Below, in pieces: positions 8,744 through 17,482 of a DNA stretch of 64,000 nt. Positions within the stretch are counted from its first letter, which is position 1. Every line of letters starts with the position of its first letter. Source of the DNA: Oceanicola sp. (GTDB taxonomy: Bacteria; Pseudomonadota; Alphaproteobacteria; Rhodobacterales; Rhodobacteraceae); NCBI GenBank assembly GCA_022447275.1, contig JAKVBK010000012.1, positions 1-64,000 on the forward strand, written 5' to 3'. The notes beneath the pieces were generated by a model. That model was not told the origin of the DNA. It worked only from the letters and a program-made list of their open reading frames with translations, and searched no databases. The position numbers and the translations under genes are program-made.

Positions 8744-9541
8744 TTATTCTGCCTGCGCCCGCGCATTGCGCCGCGACAGGATCGCGGAGACAGCGAAGGC
8801 AATCAGGGTAATGGCAATCAGGACAACAGCGGCAGACGCCACCGTCGGATCGGTGTTTTCGCGAATGCCGTTCCACATGCGGCGCGGCAGGGTGTAGACG
8901 CTGTATTTCGAGATAAAGAGCGTCACCACGATCTCATCCCAGCTGAGAATGAAGGCAAAAAGCGCTCCGGCGAAGATCCCCGGTTTGACTTGCGGCAGGA
9001 TCACGCGGCGCAGGGTGGTCCAGTTGGAGGCGCCAAGATTCTTTGACGCTTGCTCCAGCTTGGGATCAAAACTTGCAAGCGAAGCGCTGACCGTGATCAG
9101 CACAAGGGGCGCTGCAAGGATCGTATGGGCAAGGATCAGGCCTGCATAGCTGTCCAGCAAACCGAGCGGGATCCACAGCCGGTAAAACGCCATCGCCGAA
9201 ATGATTTGCGGAATGATCAATGGCAGCAGCAAGAAGGCGCGCACCAACTCGCTGTATTTGGAGGACACCCGCCAAAGGCCAATGGCACAAAGCGTGCCCA
9301 GAAGCGTGGCCAATGCCGAGCAGGACAGAGCAATCACCCCGCTCTGAAAGAAGCTCGAAAGCCATTCTTCGCTGGTAAAGAGCTTCTCGAAATGGCGCAG
9401 CGAATATTCGCCGTTGGGCATGGAGAGGAAGCGCTTGGGCGTCAACGAGACAGGGATCGCAATCAGCGCCGGGGTCACCAGAAACAGCAGCAGCACCCAG
9501 GCGCCCGCCGTGTTGAACTTGGAGAACAGGCCGGGCTTCAT
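8744..9541 (-). CDS. ABC transporter permease, PotC-like
   Basis: A 265-residue inner-membrane permease of the polyamine/opine/phosphonate importer family, with about six hydrophobic helices starting at AWVLLLFLVTPALIAIPVSL. The EAA-type cytoplasmic loop that contacts the ATPase reads EQASKNLGASNWTTLRRVIL near residue 180. ATG 9541 overlaps the stop of the other permease gene as ATGA. It pairs with the PotB-like subunit to form the membrane channel. The substrate is unknown; being encoded with a BKACE enzyme and acid-activating enzymes suggests a cationic or betaine-like acid. Confidence 0.88.
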   Translation of the reverse strand: MKPGLFSKFNTAGAWVLLLFLVTPALIAIPVSLTPKRFLSMPNGEYSLRHFEKLFTSEEWLSSFFQSGVIALSCSALATLLGTLCAIGLWRVSSKYSELVRAFLLLPLIIPQIISAMAFYRLWIPLGLLDSYAGLILAHTILAAPLVLITVSASLASFDPKLEQASKNLGASNWTTLRRVILPQVKPGIFAGALFAFILSWDEIVVTLFISKYSVYTLPRRMWNGIRENTDPTVASAAVVLIAITLIAFAVSAILSRRNARAQAE

Positions 9542-10386
9542 CGTGTGGCCCCCCCAAAGACCGTGGAGAGCTTCATGAAGCGTGACATGATCCACAGCAT
9601 CGCAAGCACGCCCATCAGCATGATCGCCGCCAGCATCGCCGCCGTGCCCCATTTCAGGGTGACCAGCAACTGCACCGAGATGTATTCCGCGACCATCAGC
9701 ACTTTGCCGCCGCCCAACACCGCCGGTGTCACGTAAAAGCCAAGGCTGAGGATAAAGACGAGCAGAGTGGCCGCGACCAACCCGGGTGTCGTCAGGGGCA
9801 GGTAAATCCGCCAGAATGTCTGTGTTCCGCTGGCGCCAAGATTGCGCGAGGCATTCATCACGCGCTGGTCAATCGACTGCATCGACACCAGCAGCGGCAG
9901 CACCGCGTAGGGGATCATGTAGTGCACCATGCCGATCAGCACGCCCAACTCATTGCGCATGAAGGTAATGGGTTCTGCGATCAGGCCGATGTCCTCGAGC
10001 GTGACATTCACAAGCCCCTTGCGCCCCAAGAGCATCAGCCACGCAAAGGTGCGCACCAGAATAGAAATCCAGAAAGACACCAGCAACAGCGTGAGCATGT
10101 AAGACTTCTGCTGGCGATGGGCATGGACCATGGCATAGGCGATGGAATAGCCCAGCACGACGCTGAAGATCGTGGTGATGATGCAGATGCGCACGGTGGT
10201 CCAAACGATGCGCAGCTGCGCGCCCTCCTGCCCCAGCTTGGCATAATTGCCCAGACCCGGCTCAGGGTCCGTGAAGCTGAGCCAAAGAATGTTTAGGATC
10301 GGCCCAAGATAAAGCGTGACCACCAGCAAAAACAGCGGTGCGATGATCAGCCATCCGGGGTGGATATGACGGGTGAGGGCGTGCAT
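9538..10386 (-). CDS. ABC transporter permease, PotB-like
   Basis: A 282-residue permease with about six transmembrane helices, the first at GWLIIAPLFLLVVTLYLGPIL. The EAA loop reads DQRVMNASRNLGASGTQTFWRI near residue 180. This is the usual first permease of a Pot-type importer, encoded directly before the PotC-like partner with a 4-base overlap. A 65-base gap separates it from the binding-protein gene upstream; I see no strong terminator there. Confidence 0.88.
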   Translation of the reverse strand: MHALTRHIHPGWLIIAPLFLLVVTLYLGPILNILWLSFTDPEPGLGNYAKLGQEGAQLRIVWTTVRICIITTIFSVVLGYSIAYAMVHAHRQQKSYMLTLLLVSFWISILVRTFAWLMLLGRKGLVNVTLEDIGLIAEPITFMRNELGVLIGMVHYMIPYAVLPLLVSMQSIDQRVMNASRNLGASGTQTFWRIYLPLTTPGLVAATLLVFILSLGFYVTPAVLGGGKVLMVAEYISVQLLVTLKWGTAAMLAAIMLMGVLAMLWIMSRFMKLSTVFGGATR

Positions 10387-10451
10387 GAAATGTCCAGCTT
10401 TGTGGAATGGATGGCCGCACGCTGGAAGGTGCGGGCGGCCATCCGGCGCCG

Positions 10452-11558
10452 TTAGCTGATGGCCTCTAGGAAGGCATTCACCGCATCACCGCCATTTTTG
10501 CCCCACCAATCGGGATCGTTGTAGACGATGTTATCGATGTTCATCGCCGAGGTGATCGCATAGGGCTGCTGATCATCGGGGATCTGGCTGAAGGCTTCGG
10601 GGTTCGAAGGCGTCATGCCAAGACAATCCAACAAGGCGAGCTGCGCCGGCACTTCCTGGGCAGTTGCAATGAAGTCCATCACTGCGGCGCCCGCCGGGTT
10701 GCCCTTTGGCACGATATAAGCGCCGGGCATGGCCATGGCCTGGTTGTTCACCAGCTTGTAGCGGCCGTCGGTGTCTCTTTCGATGTTGCGGCCACGGTTC
10801 TGCCACACCATCCCCAGAGAGACCTCGCCATTGACGACCATGGAATGCGCCTCGGAGCCCGAGCCCCAGTACAGGCTGTCATCCTTGATCGATTTGATCT
10901 TGGCCAGCGCCCGGTCCATGTCGAGCGGATAGAGCGCATCGCCGGCCACCCCGTCGGCCATCAGCGCCGCCTCAAGCGAGCCGTTGGCCCATTTGTAGAG
11001 CGAGCGCATGCCCGGGAATTTCTCAACATCGAAGAAATCCGCCCAGTTTTGCGGCGGGTTATCGCCATAGGCTTCGGTGTCATAGACAAAGGCGTAGCCG
11101 TAAAGGATGACGGAAACACCATGCTCAAGCGCATAGCCCGGCAAGGTCTTGTCCTTTGAGACGACGGAGTAATCAATCGGCTCCAGATGGCCGGTTGGCC
11201 CGAGCGATACCGCGTTGAACAGATCCGCATCGGCCACGTCCGCCGTGACATTGCCACTGTCGACCATTTCCCGGATCTTGCCTTCCAGCGGGCCGGATGT
11301 GTCAAATTTCAGCCCCTTGCCAGTATTGGCTGTGAACGCATCCCCGATGGCCGAGCCGTGGCATTCTTCTGACTGGCCACCCCAGTTCCACATCACAACA
11401 TAGTCTGCCGCCGCTTCCGCGTCGCCTGCCAGCACTGCATTCATCGCAACGCCTGAGGCCCCACAAAGCGCCAAGAACGTGCGCCGGTCCATGCGGCCTG
11501 CCTTGTAGGCATGCGCGCTTTCAGTCAGCATTTCCTTCTTGAATTGTTTATCGTGCAT
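10452..11558 (-). CDS. ABC transporter periplasmic substrate-binding protein, PotD-like, Tat signal
   Basis: A 368-residue extracellular solute-binding protein of the spermidine/putrescine type. The N-terminus carries a twin-arginine motif (MDRRTFLALCGASG, residues about 23-36) and a cleavage region near AGDAEAAADY, so it is probably exported folded by Tat. The mature part begins YVVMWNWGGQSEE. An ideal AAGGAGG precedes ATG 11558. Trp-rich elements near the mature N-terminus and in NRGRNIERD fit a cationic, perhaps quaternary-amine, ligand, but this is inference. It sits between the ATPase and permease genes. Confidence 0.88.
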   Translation of the reverse strand: MHDKQFKKEMLTESAHAYKAGRMDRRTFLALCGASGVAMNAVLAGDAEAAADYVVMWNWGGQSEECHGSAIGDAFTANTGKGLKFDTSGPLEGKIREMVDSGNVTADVADADLFNAVSLGPTGHLEPIDYSVVSKDKTLPGYALEHGVSVILYGYAFVYDTEAYGDNPPQNWADFFDVEKFPGMRSLYKWANGSLEAALMADGVAGDALYPLDMDRALAKIKSIKDDSLYWGSGSEAHSMVVNGEVSLGMVWQNRGRNIERDTDGRYKLVNNQAMAMPGAYIVPKGNPAGAAVMDFIATAQEVPAQLALLDCLGMTPSNPEAFSQIPDDQQPYAITSAMNIDNIVYNDPDWWGKNGGDAVNAFLEAIS

Positions 11559-11621
11559 TTTGTTCCTCCTTGTTGATCCGATTTGCGGATGAGACGCCTT
11601 TGAGCGTTCTGATTGGGGTGC

Positions 11622-12623
11622 CTAGCCCGATTGAAGTTCTACTGCCGCCGTATCCTCCCAAAGCAAGTCCACGCGTGCGCCTTCCGCCAGATTGGACGGG
11701 TTGCGCCACACGTCTATGTCGACCTCGATTTCAGTATTGTTGTCCGCCGCCACGATGATCCGTTGCATCGAGCCGAAATACGTCATGCTGCGGATGGTGC
11801 CGCGCAAGCGTGCATCGGCATGGCTGTTGCCCGGATGCAGATCGATTTTCTCCGGACGCAGCGCGAAGGCCTTGCCCGCATGCTCGATGAAGTTCGATTT
11901 GCCCAGAAAGCTGGCCGTAAACCGATTGACCGGGCGCTCATACAGCTCTTTTGGCGTGCCGACCTGCTCAATCGCGCCATCGCGCATGATCACGATGCGA
12001 TCGGACATCGAGAGCGCTTCTTCCTGATCATGGGTGACGTAGATAAAGGTTGTCCCGACACGCCGGTGAATATCCTTGAGCTGTTCCTGCACCTCCACGC
12101 GCAGCTTCTTATCCAACGCGCCGAGCGGCTCATCGAGTAGCAGCACCGGCGGGGCGAAACACAGGGCGCGCGCAAGGGCCACGCGCTGTTGCTGGCCACC
12201 GGAAAGTTGCCCGGGCTTGCGATCGGCAAAATCCTGAAGCTGCACCAGCTCCAGCATTTCATCCACCCGGGCGCGAATTTCACGCGCCGGGCGTTTGCGC
12301 ACACTCAGCGCATAGCCGACATTGTCGCGCACGCTCATATGCGGGAATAGGGCATAGCCCTGAAACACCATCCCGAAATTGCGCTTTTCCGCAGGCACAG
12401 TCGCGATGGAGGCGCCATCGAGGGCAATATCGCCCCGCGAGATGTCCAAGAAACCGGCCACCATCATCAGCAGCGTCGTCTTGCCGGATCCGGATGGGCC
12501 CAGCAGGGTCAGGAATTCACCGTTCTGAATATCGAGGCTGATGTCATTGACAGCCTGAAATGACCCAAAAAATTTGGAAACGTTCCGGATCTGCAAGCTG
12601 CCAATTTGGGTGGGATCAGCCAT
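11622..12623 (-). CDS. ABC transporter ATPase, PotA-like
   Basis: A 333-residue import ATPase. Walker A is GPSGSGKT near residue 43, the Q-loop sits in [13 protein letters not shown], the signature LSGGQQQR lies near 142, Walker B and D-loop are [11 protein letters not shown], and the switch His is in [14 protein letters not shown]-like regulatory domain forms the last 100 residues. Its 5' end overlaps the BKACE gene stop by eight bases, so translation is probably coupled. It energises the importer formed by the three downstream genes. Confidence 0.9.
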   Translation of the reverse strand: MADPTQIGSLQIRNVSKFFGSFQAVNDISLDIQNGEFLTLLGPSGSGKTTLLMMVAGFLDISRGDIALDGASIATVPAEKRNFGMVFQGYALFPHMSVRDNVGYALSVRKRPAREIRARVDEMLELVQLQDFADRKPGQLSGGQQQRVALARALCFAPPVLLLDEPLGALDKKLRVEVQEQLKDIHRRVGTTFIYVTHDQEEALSMSDRIVIMRDGAIEQVGTPKELYERPVNRFTASFLGKSNFIEHAGKAFALRPEKIDLHPGNSHADARLRGTIRSMTYFGSMQRIIVAADNNTEIEVDIDVWRNPSNLAEGARVDLLWEDTAAVELQSG

Positions 12624-13506
12624 CCGCCCCCCTCAGGTTTAGCTTGTTTCGGGCCTCTTGCGGCGTGAGCACGCGCCCGCCCATCCGCTCGATGATCTCG
12701 CGCGCGCGGGTGACAAGCTGGGCATTTGTAGCCAGCACACCGCGCTCCAGATAGATGTTGTCCTCAAGGCCCACGCGGACATTGCCGCCCAGTGCAACCG
12801 CCGCCGCCGCCATCGGCATCTGACCGCGCCCGATCCCAAAACTGGCCCAGCTGGCGTCTGGGGGTAGTTGCGCCTTCATGGCCGCCATGGTTTCGACGGT
12901 CTGATCCGCCCCCCACGGTATCCCAAGACAGAGTTGGAACATCGGAGGCGCATCGATCAGTCCTTCCGCCACCATGGCCTTGGCAAAGCGGATATGGCCC
13001 AGATCAAACACCTCAAGCTCCGGTTTGACGCCCCATTCCTGCACCAATGCAGCCATACGGCGCAAAGTTGGCGGCGTTGAGATGTAGATCATGTCCGTGT
13101 CAGAGAAATTCAGCGTCCCGCAATCCAGCGAACATATCTCCGGCAGGCACTCTTTGATGTGGGCAAGCCGCGCGTCTGGGCCGATCATATCGGTGCCCGG
13201 GCCCGGCATGGCCGGATTGGCCGGGTCAGATATCCAGTCTCCGCCCATGCCGGCGGTGACATTGATGACCACATCCGTCCCGCTGTCGCGCACCCGGTCA
13301 ACGATTTCTTTGAACAAGGCCGGATCCCGTGAGCCCTGCCCCGTTTCCGGATCGCGGGCATGAATATGGGCCGCCGACGCGCCCGCCTTGGCCGCCTCGA
13401 TCGCGGCATCGGCAATTTCCTTTGGGGTGACCGGAACATGCGGGCTCTTGCCGGTGGTATCCCCGGCACCGGTCACCGCGCAGGTCAGCACAACGTCATA
13501 GTTCAT
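12616..13506 (-). CDS. BKACE-family beta-keto acid cleavage enzyme (DUF849), candidate 3-dehydrocarnitine cleavage enzyme
   Basis: A 296-residue TIM-barrel protein of the beta-keto acid cleavage enzyme family. Zn-binding His residues lie in AAHIHARD (His47 and His49); other family marks are [12 protein letters not shown] near 90, [13 protein letters not shown] near 140 and [10 protein letters not shown] near 245. BKACE enzymes condense a beta-keto acid with acetyl-CoA and split it into acetoacetate and a new acyl-CoA; in carnitine catabolism this converts 3-dehydrocarnitine to betainyl-CoA. It is first in the operon, divergent from a CdhR/GlxA-type regulator and near a carnitine-dehydrogenase-like gene, so dehydrocarnitine or a close analogue is the best guess. 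RBS AAGGGGG precedes ATG 13506. Confidence 0.87.
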   Translation of the reverse strand: MNYDVVLTCAVTGAGDTTGKSPHVPVTPKEIADAAIEAAKAGASAAHIHARDPETGQGSRDPALFKEIVDRVRDSGTDVVINVTAGMGGDWISDPANPAMPGPGTDMIGPDARLAHIKECLPEICSLDCGTLNFSDTDMIYISTPPTLRRMAALVQEWGVKPELEVFDLGHIRFAKAMVAEGLIDAPPMFQLCLGIPWGADQTVETMAAMKAQLPPDASWASFGIGRGQMPMAAAAVALGGNVRVGLEDNIYLERGVLATNAQLVTRAREIIERMGGRVLTPQEARNKLNLRGADG

Positions 13507-13517
13507 CTTCGGCCCCC

Positions 13518-13535
13518 TTATTTGACTAGATTGAA
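13518..13535. promoter_or_regulatory. AT-rich element shared with the second GlxA promoter
   Basis: TTATTTGA (13518-13525) and ATTGAA (13530-13535) recur with the same 4-base spacing at 37422-37439, in front of the other GlxA-type regulator. Both copies lie in divergent intergenic regions. A common operator is possible but unproven. Confidence 0.3.
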
Positions 13536-13624
13536 GCGCGATTGGGGAGGAAAGTTATCGATTATCCGCCACAGATAGGTTTAAGCTGGCGAAAAATCGC
13601 ACCCAAAGATGGACAGCCAGCGGC

Positions 13625-14695
13625 ATGCAAGTCGACATCACCCCGCAGATGACCCGGGCCCCGCACCACGCCGTTTTCGTTGTGGTGCCACGCTTCAATC
13701 TGACCACTCTGGTCACCATGATTGAGACCATGCGGATCGCGAATTACCTCGCGCCAAGCCCTATGTTTTCATGGGATATTATCTCTTTTGATGGCCCGGA
13801 AATCGTCGCCAGCAACGGCATGACAACCACGGTCGCAACGGATCACGGCAGCCTTGGGCAGGCGCAATATGTGTTTGTGTTGGGCAGCTGGGGAACGGAG
13901 CATTATGCCAACCCCGCCCTGCTTGCCTGGCTGCGCAAACGCGCCCGCGCGGGCGAGACGATCTGCGGTGTCGAACTGGGCAGCTATATCGTTGCGCGCG
14001 CAGGCCTGTTGGATGGGCTGCCTGCCACGATCCATTGGTCCTGGCTCAGCGGGTTTCGCGAAAGCTTTGACCGCGTCGATGTGCGCGAGTGCCTGTTCAC
14101 TATGGATGGCAAGGTCATGACCTGTTCGGGCGGTCTGGCAGGGGTGGACCTGATGCTGCGCTTGATCGAAACAAACAGCGACAGCGGCTTTTCGGGCGAA
14201 ATCGCAGATCAGATGCTGCACCACCCGATCCGGGATGCCCACGCCTCCCAACGCAGCACGATGGGCCGCAGCACCGAGACGATGCTGCCCATTGTGCGCG
14301 AAGCCATGACCCTGATCGAAGAGAACATTGAAGAGCCCCTGAAAGTGCCCGAGATTGCAGCGGTGCTGGGCGTTTCGCAGCGCCAACTTGAGCGCCAGTT
14401 TAAAAAGCATGTGGGCTGCACGGTGGTGCAGTTTGGCCTGTTGCGCCGTTTGCAAAATGCCCGTCTGCTGCTGATTTCCACCGACTTGAGCGTGCGTGAA
14501 ATTGCAACGGCTTCAGGCTTCAATACCCTGTCGCATTTCGCCTACTCCTTTGGCAGGTTCTTCGGCCGCCGTCCCTCCGAATATCGCGAGGCCTGGCCGC
14601 AAAATGAGCCGGCGCCAAGCTGGCCCGGCTCGCTGTCTGATTTCCTGTCTGTCCTGAGCAATATGCCGAGCGCGGATCAGTCAGCCCGGGAATGA
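13625..14695 (+). CDS. GlxA/CdhR-type AraC-family regulator (class I glutamine-amidotransferase-like sensor domain)
   Basis: A 356-residue regulator. A DJ-1/PfpI-like domain (residues about 15-195) contains VFVLGSWGTEHYAN and the nucleophile-elbow region TICGVELGSYIVARAGLL. An AraC double HTH follows (about 235-335): VPEIAAVLGVSQRQLERQFKK and VREIATASGFNTLSHFAYSF. This family includes CdhR, GbdR and SouR, activators of carnitine, betaine and sarcosine catabolism. It is divergent from the BKACE-transporter operon with a 118-base promoter region, so it is the probable activator. Its 3' end overlaps the end of the convergent carnitine-dehydrogenase-like gene by 19 bases. Confidence 0.88.
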   Translation: MQVDITPQMTRAPHHAVFVVVPRFNLTTLVTMIETMRIANYLAPSPMFSWDIISFDGPEIVASNGMTTTVATDHGSLGQAQYVFVLGSWGTEHYANPALLAWLRKRARAGETICGVELGSYIVARAGLLDGLPATIHWSWLSGFRESFDRVDVRECLFTMDGKVMTCSGGLAGVDLMLRLIETNSDSGFSGEIADQMLHHPIRDAHASQRSTMGRSTETMLPIVREAMTLIEENIEEPLKVPEIAAVLGVSQRQLERQFKKHVGCTVVQFGLLRRLQNARLLLISTDLSVREIATASGFNTLSHFAYSFGRFFGRRPSEYREAWPQNEPAPSWPGSLSDFLSVLSNMPSADQSARE

Positions 14696-15627
14696 CGCAA
14701 GGCCTTGAGCACGGCAACGATGTCCCGGTCGCGTTGTGCGGCCATCTCCTCGAAATGCTGATCGCCCGCCATCGCATTGCACCCATCGACCATGCGATCC
14801 CGCAATTCTTGCGTCAGTTCCGGGGCTTCAAGCCGAGTCCACGGTAATTTCAGCGCCGGGCCAAATTGATCGAGATTGGTGGCCATCCCGCCAGCCCCAC
14901 AGGCCACGTGAAACGCCATGCATTGCCCCTGCGACACCATCCGGGGAGCCGGGCCGTTTCTCAGGGCGATGTCGATATCTTCTGGGGTTGCTTCCCCATT
15001 GGCCACCATGTGCAACGCCTCGCGCCACAGCGCCTCTTGCAGGCGGGTGGCCACAAAGCCCGGTATTTCCTTCTTCATCAGAAGCGGCGCTTTGCCCGCG
15101 CATTCATAGAAACGGCCCGCCCAGGCCACAGCCTCCGGTGCGGTTTTCTTGCCGCCGACGATTTCAACCAGAGGCAAGAGATACGGCGGATTGAAGGGAT
15201 GGCCGATTACGCAACGCTCCGGTGAGGCGCAGGTGGCTTGAATGTCACTCATCATCAAGCCAGACGTCGAGGAACCGATCACCACATCGGGCGGCACGAT
15301 CTCCCCCATGCGGTGATAGAGCGCCTGCTTGATCTCCAACCGCTCTGGCGCGCTTTCCTGCACGAACTGGGCGCCGTCGAGGGCCTCTTCCAAATCCGTG
15401 ACAACCCGCAGCCGCTCCAGCGCAGCGCCGGGGGCCAGCCCCAGTTCGGTCAGGCATTTCCAGCCTGTTTGGACGATCAGGTGGAAGGCCTCTTGCTCGG
15501 ACGGATCATGCAGATAAGCCGTCACATCATAGCCGCGCGCCAAGAAATGCGCCGCCCATCCCCCGCCGATTGGACCGCCACCGAGGCTGGCGATGCGGGT
15601 CACCGAAGCTGGATCGGGATACATCAT
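14677..15627 (-). CDS. L-carnitine dehydrogenase-like 3-hydroxyacyl-CoA dehydrogenase family enzyme
   Basis: A 316-residue NAD-dependent dehydrogenase. The dinucleotide motif is ASLGGGPIGGGWA near residue 12. The Ser/His catalytic region is SSTSGL and VIGHPFNPPYLLPLVEIVGG near 130-155, followed by IPGFVATRLQEALWREALHMVANGEAT near 185. The HPFNPPYLLPLVE type and single HAD unit match L-carnitine dehydrogenases, which oxidise carnitine to 3-dehydrocarnitine, rather than fatty-acid enzymes. It starts with ATGATG; ATG 15627 overlaps the stop of the CaiD-like gene as ATGA. Last gene of the 19.0-14.7 kb operon. Its product would be the substrate of the BKACE enzyme encoded 1.2 kb away. Confidence 0.82.
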   Translation of the reverse strand: MMYPDPASVTRIASLGGGPIGGGWAAHFLARGYDVTAYLHDPSEQEAFHLIVQTGWKCLTELGLAPGAALERLRVVTDLEEALDGAQFVQESAPERLEIKQALYHRMGEIVPPDVVIGSSTSGLMMSDIQATCASPERCVIGHPFNPPYLLPLVEIVGGKKTAPEAVAWAGRFYECAGKAPLLMKKEIPGFVATRLQEALWREALHMVANGEATPEDIDIALRNGPAPRMVSQGQCMAFHVACGAGGMATNLDQFGPALKLPWTRLEAPELTQELRDRMVDGCNAMAGDQHFEEMAAQRDRDIVAVLKALRHSRAD

Positions 15628-16427
15628 TCGCCCTTGAAGTTGGGTTCGCGTTTTTCCACGAACGCCGCCACGCCTTCGGCGGCATCATCTGATTTCAGCA
15701 TCTTGCGATAGACCGGCATCGGGTCCGTCCGCATTTTATGGAAGGCCTTCTCCAGAGGCACGCCTTCGATCTCGCGCTGCACTTCCTTGACCGACTGCAT
15801 GGCAAGCGGCGCCGACCACGCGATGGACGCCGCCCATTCGCGTGCCGCATCCATCAGTTGCTCCTTGGGCACCACCTTGTTGACCAGCCCATAATGGGCA
15901 GCCTCAGATGCGGTCATGCGACGGCCCAGCAAGAACATCTCCATGGCGATATTGTGGGGGATGCGGCGCGGCAGGCGTTGCAGCGCGCCCGCATCCGGAA
16001 CAATACCGAGGGGCATTTCGGGCAGGCCAAACTCCACATGCTCCGATGCAATCAGCAGATCGCAGGCCATGGCCATTTCAAAGCCTCCACCAATCGCCAG
16101 CCCGTTTACGGCCGCGATCACCGGTTTGTTGAGGGCCCAGTTTTCGGTCAGGCCAGTAAAGCCGCCCACGCCGTAGTCATCGGTCTCCCACCAATTGTCG
16201 AGCTGCATTTCACCGGCGTTGAGCGCCTTCAGATCCCAGCCCGCCGAAAAAATCTTGTCTCCGCCGCCCGTCAGGATTGCGCAGCGCAGATCCTTGTCCT
16301 CATGCAGTTCTTGAAACGCCGCTGCCAGCGCCTGAGAGGTGGGCACATCGATGGCGTTCACCTTTCCCCGATCCAGCGTGACCTCAAGAACATGGCCCGC
16401 GCGGTGGACCTTTACGCCGTCTGACAT
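15624..16427 (-). CDS. Enoyl-CoA hydratase/isomerase family protein, CaiD-like
   Basis: A 267-residue crotonase-fold protein close in pattern to carnitinyl-CoA dehydratase CaiD: LEVTLDRGKVNAIDVPTS near residue 13, the oxyanion-hole segment [16 protein letters not shown] near 60, and GGFTGLTENWALNKPVIAAV then IGGGFEMAMACDLL near 90-120. The catalytic Glu region reads FGLPEMPLGIVPDAG. CaiD hydrates crotonobetainyl-CoA to carnitinyl-CoA. A second, more CaiD-like copy is at 33276-34055. Here it lies between the luciferase-like monooxygenase and the carnitine-dehydrogenase-like gene, with tight junctions on both sides. Confidence 0.85.
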   Translation of the reverse strand: MSDGVKVHRAGHVLEVTLDRGKVNAIDVPTSQALAAAFQELHEDKDLRCAILTGGGDKIFSAGWDLKALNAGEMQLDNWWETDDYGVGGFTGLTENWALNKPVIAAVNGLAIGGGFEMAMACDLLIASEHVEFGLPEMPLGIVPDAGALQRLPRRIPHNIAMEMFLLGRRMTASEAAHYGLVNKVVPKEQLMDAAREWAASIAWSAPLAMQSVKEVQREIEGVPLEKAFHKMRTDPMPVYRKMLKSDDAAEGVAAFVEKREPNFKGE

Positions 16428-16430
16428 GGC

Positions 16431-17471
16431 TTACCCTTCTCTGAATTCCGGCATCACCTCATTGCAGAACATCCTCAGGGAGCGCTGCTGGGCGGCATGA
16501 TCAAGCCCCATGGAGGCGTAATAAATGAACTCGTTCACACCGAGTTCCTCATAGCGTTTGAGCTTTGCGATCGCAGTGTCCGGGCTGCCAAACAGGAGGT
16601 TTTCCTCAAGCATGGCCGGATCATACTGCTCACGACCCTCGATCTGATCCAGGGGCAGCGGCGCGGGGAAGCCATCCACAACATCGCCGGAATTGCGGAA
16701 CAGGTTTTCGAACTGAGACAACAGGCGACGGATGGCAAAGATGGCGTTGTCGCGGTCAGTGTCATTGTCATAGATGCAGGCGTGGCGCATCATTGCAAAG
16801 CGGGGGGTCCAGCCATTGTCGGCCTTGGCGATCGCTTCGTCGAGCTGGCGCTTGTAGAGCTCCGCTTCGGAGAAGGGGCGCGTCAGGGGCCAGCAATTCA
16901 CGTGGCATCTTTCGCGCATGGCGTAATCGTAGGTAATGGGCGAGCGCGCTGCGACCCAAACCGGCACTTCCGGCTGCAAGGGCTTTGGCACAGAGGTGGC
17001 GGTTGGGAACTGCCAGTATTCCCCATCATGGGCATAATCGCCCTGCCAAAGAGCCCGCACCGCCGGCAGCATTTCCTGCATGTAGCGCCAGCCATCGGAC
17101 TGTTTGAGGCCCGGTTTCATGCGATCAAACTCGCGCTGATAGGCGCCTGACCCGATACCGAATTCCAATCGGCCACCCGTCACCAGATCTGTGAACGCCG
17201 CTTCACCCGCCAAGTTGATCGGGTGCCAGTAGGCCGCTGTGGCAACGGCGGTGCCCAGACGAATGCGGCTCGTTTCGCTTGACCACCATGTGAGCAGTTG
17301 GAACGGGTTGGGGGCGATGGTCATTTCCAGTGCGTGGTGCTCTGCGGCCCACACAATGTCGAAGCCACCTTCCTCAGCGATCTGCACCATTTCGAGCGTG
17401 TGTCGCGCAACGTCCTGCATATCCAGACTGTTGTCGATGCGCTCCATGTTGACAGCAAGTTGGAACTTCAT
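16431..17471 (-). CDS. Luciferase-like (LLM class) FMN-dependent monooxygenase
   Basis: A 346-residue bacterial-luciferase-fold protein. Family marks include VQIAEEGGFDIVWAAEHHA near residue 30, RLGTAVATAAYWHP near 70, and GGRLEFGIGSGAYQREFDRM near 105. Such oxygenases need reduced FMN from a separate flavin reductase; one is encoded in the divergent operon as part of a fusion protein (20305-22413). RutA (uracil ring opening) and the trigonelline monooxygenase oxygenase component belong to this superfamily. ATG 17471 follows GAGGGAGG and starts MKFQLAVN; the frame is open further upstream, but into the ALDH gene. The substrate is unknown. Confidence 0.85.
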   Translation of the reverse strand: MKFQLAVNMERIDNSLDMQDVARHTLEMVQIAEEGGFDIVWAAEHHALEMTIAPNPFQLLTWWSSETSRIRLGTAVATAAYWHPINLAGEAAFTDLVTGGRLEFGIGSGAYQREFDRMKPGLKQSDGWRYMQEMLPAVRALWQGDYAHDGEYWQFPTATSVPKPLQPEVPVWVAARSPITYDYAMRERCHVNCWPLTRPFSEAELYKRQLDEAIAKADNGWTPRFAMMRHACIYDNDTDRDNAIFAIRRLLSQFENLFRNSGDVVDGFPAPLPLDQIEGREQYDPAMLEENLLFGSPDTAIAKLKRYEELGVNEFIYYASMGLDHAAQQRSLRMFCNEVMPEFREG

Positions 17472-17482
17472 GACGTCCTCCC

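Noticed and set aside
16431..17471. True light-emitting luciferase
   Set aside because: The LLM fold is shared by many FMN monooxygenases, and the neighbours are catabolic; there is no luxB, luxCDE or related gene.
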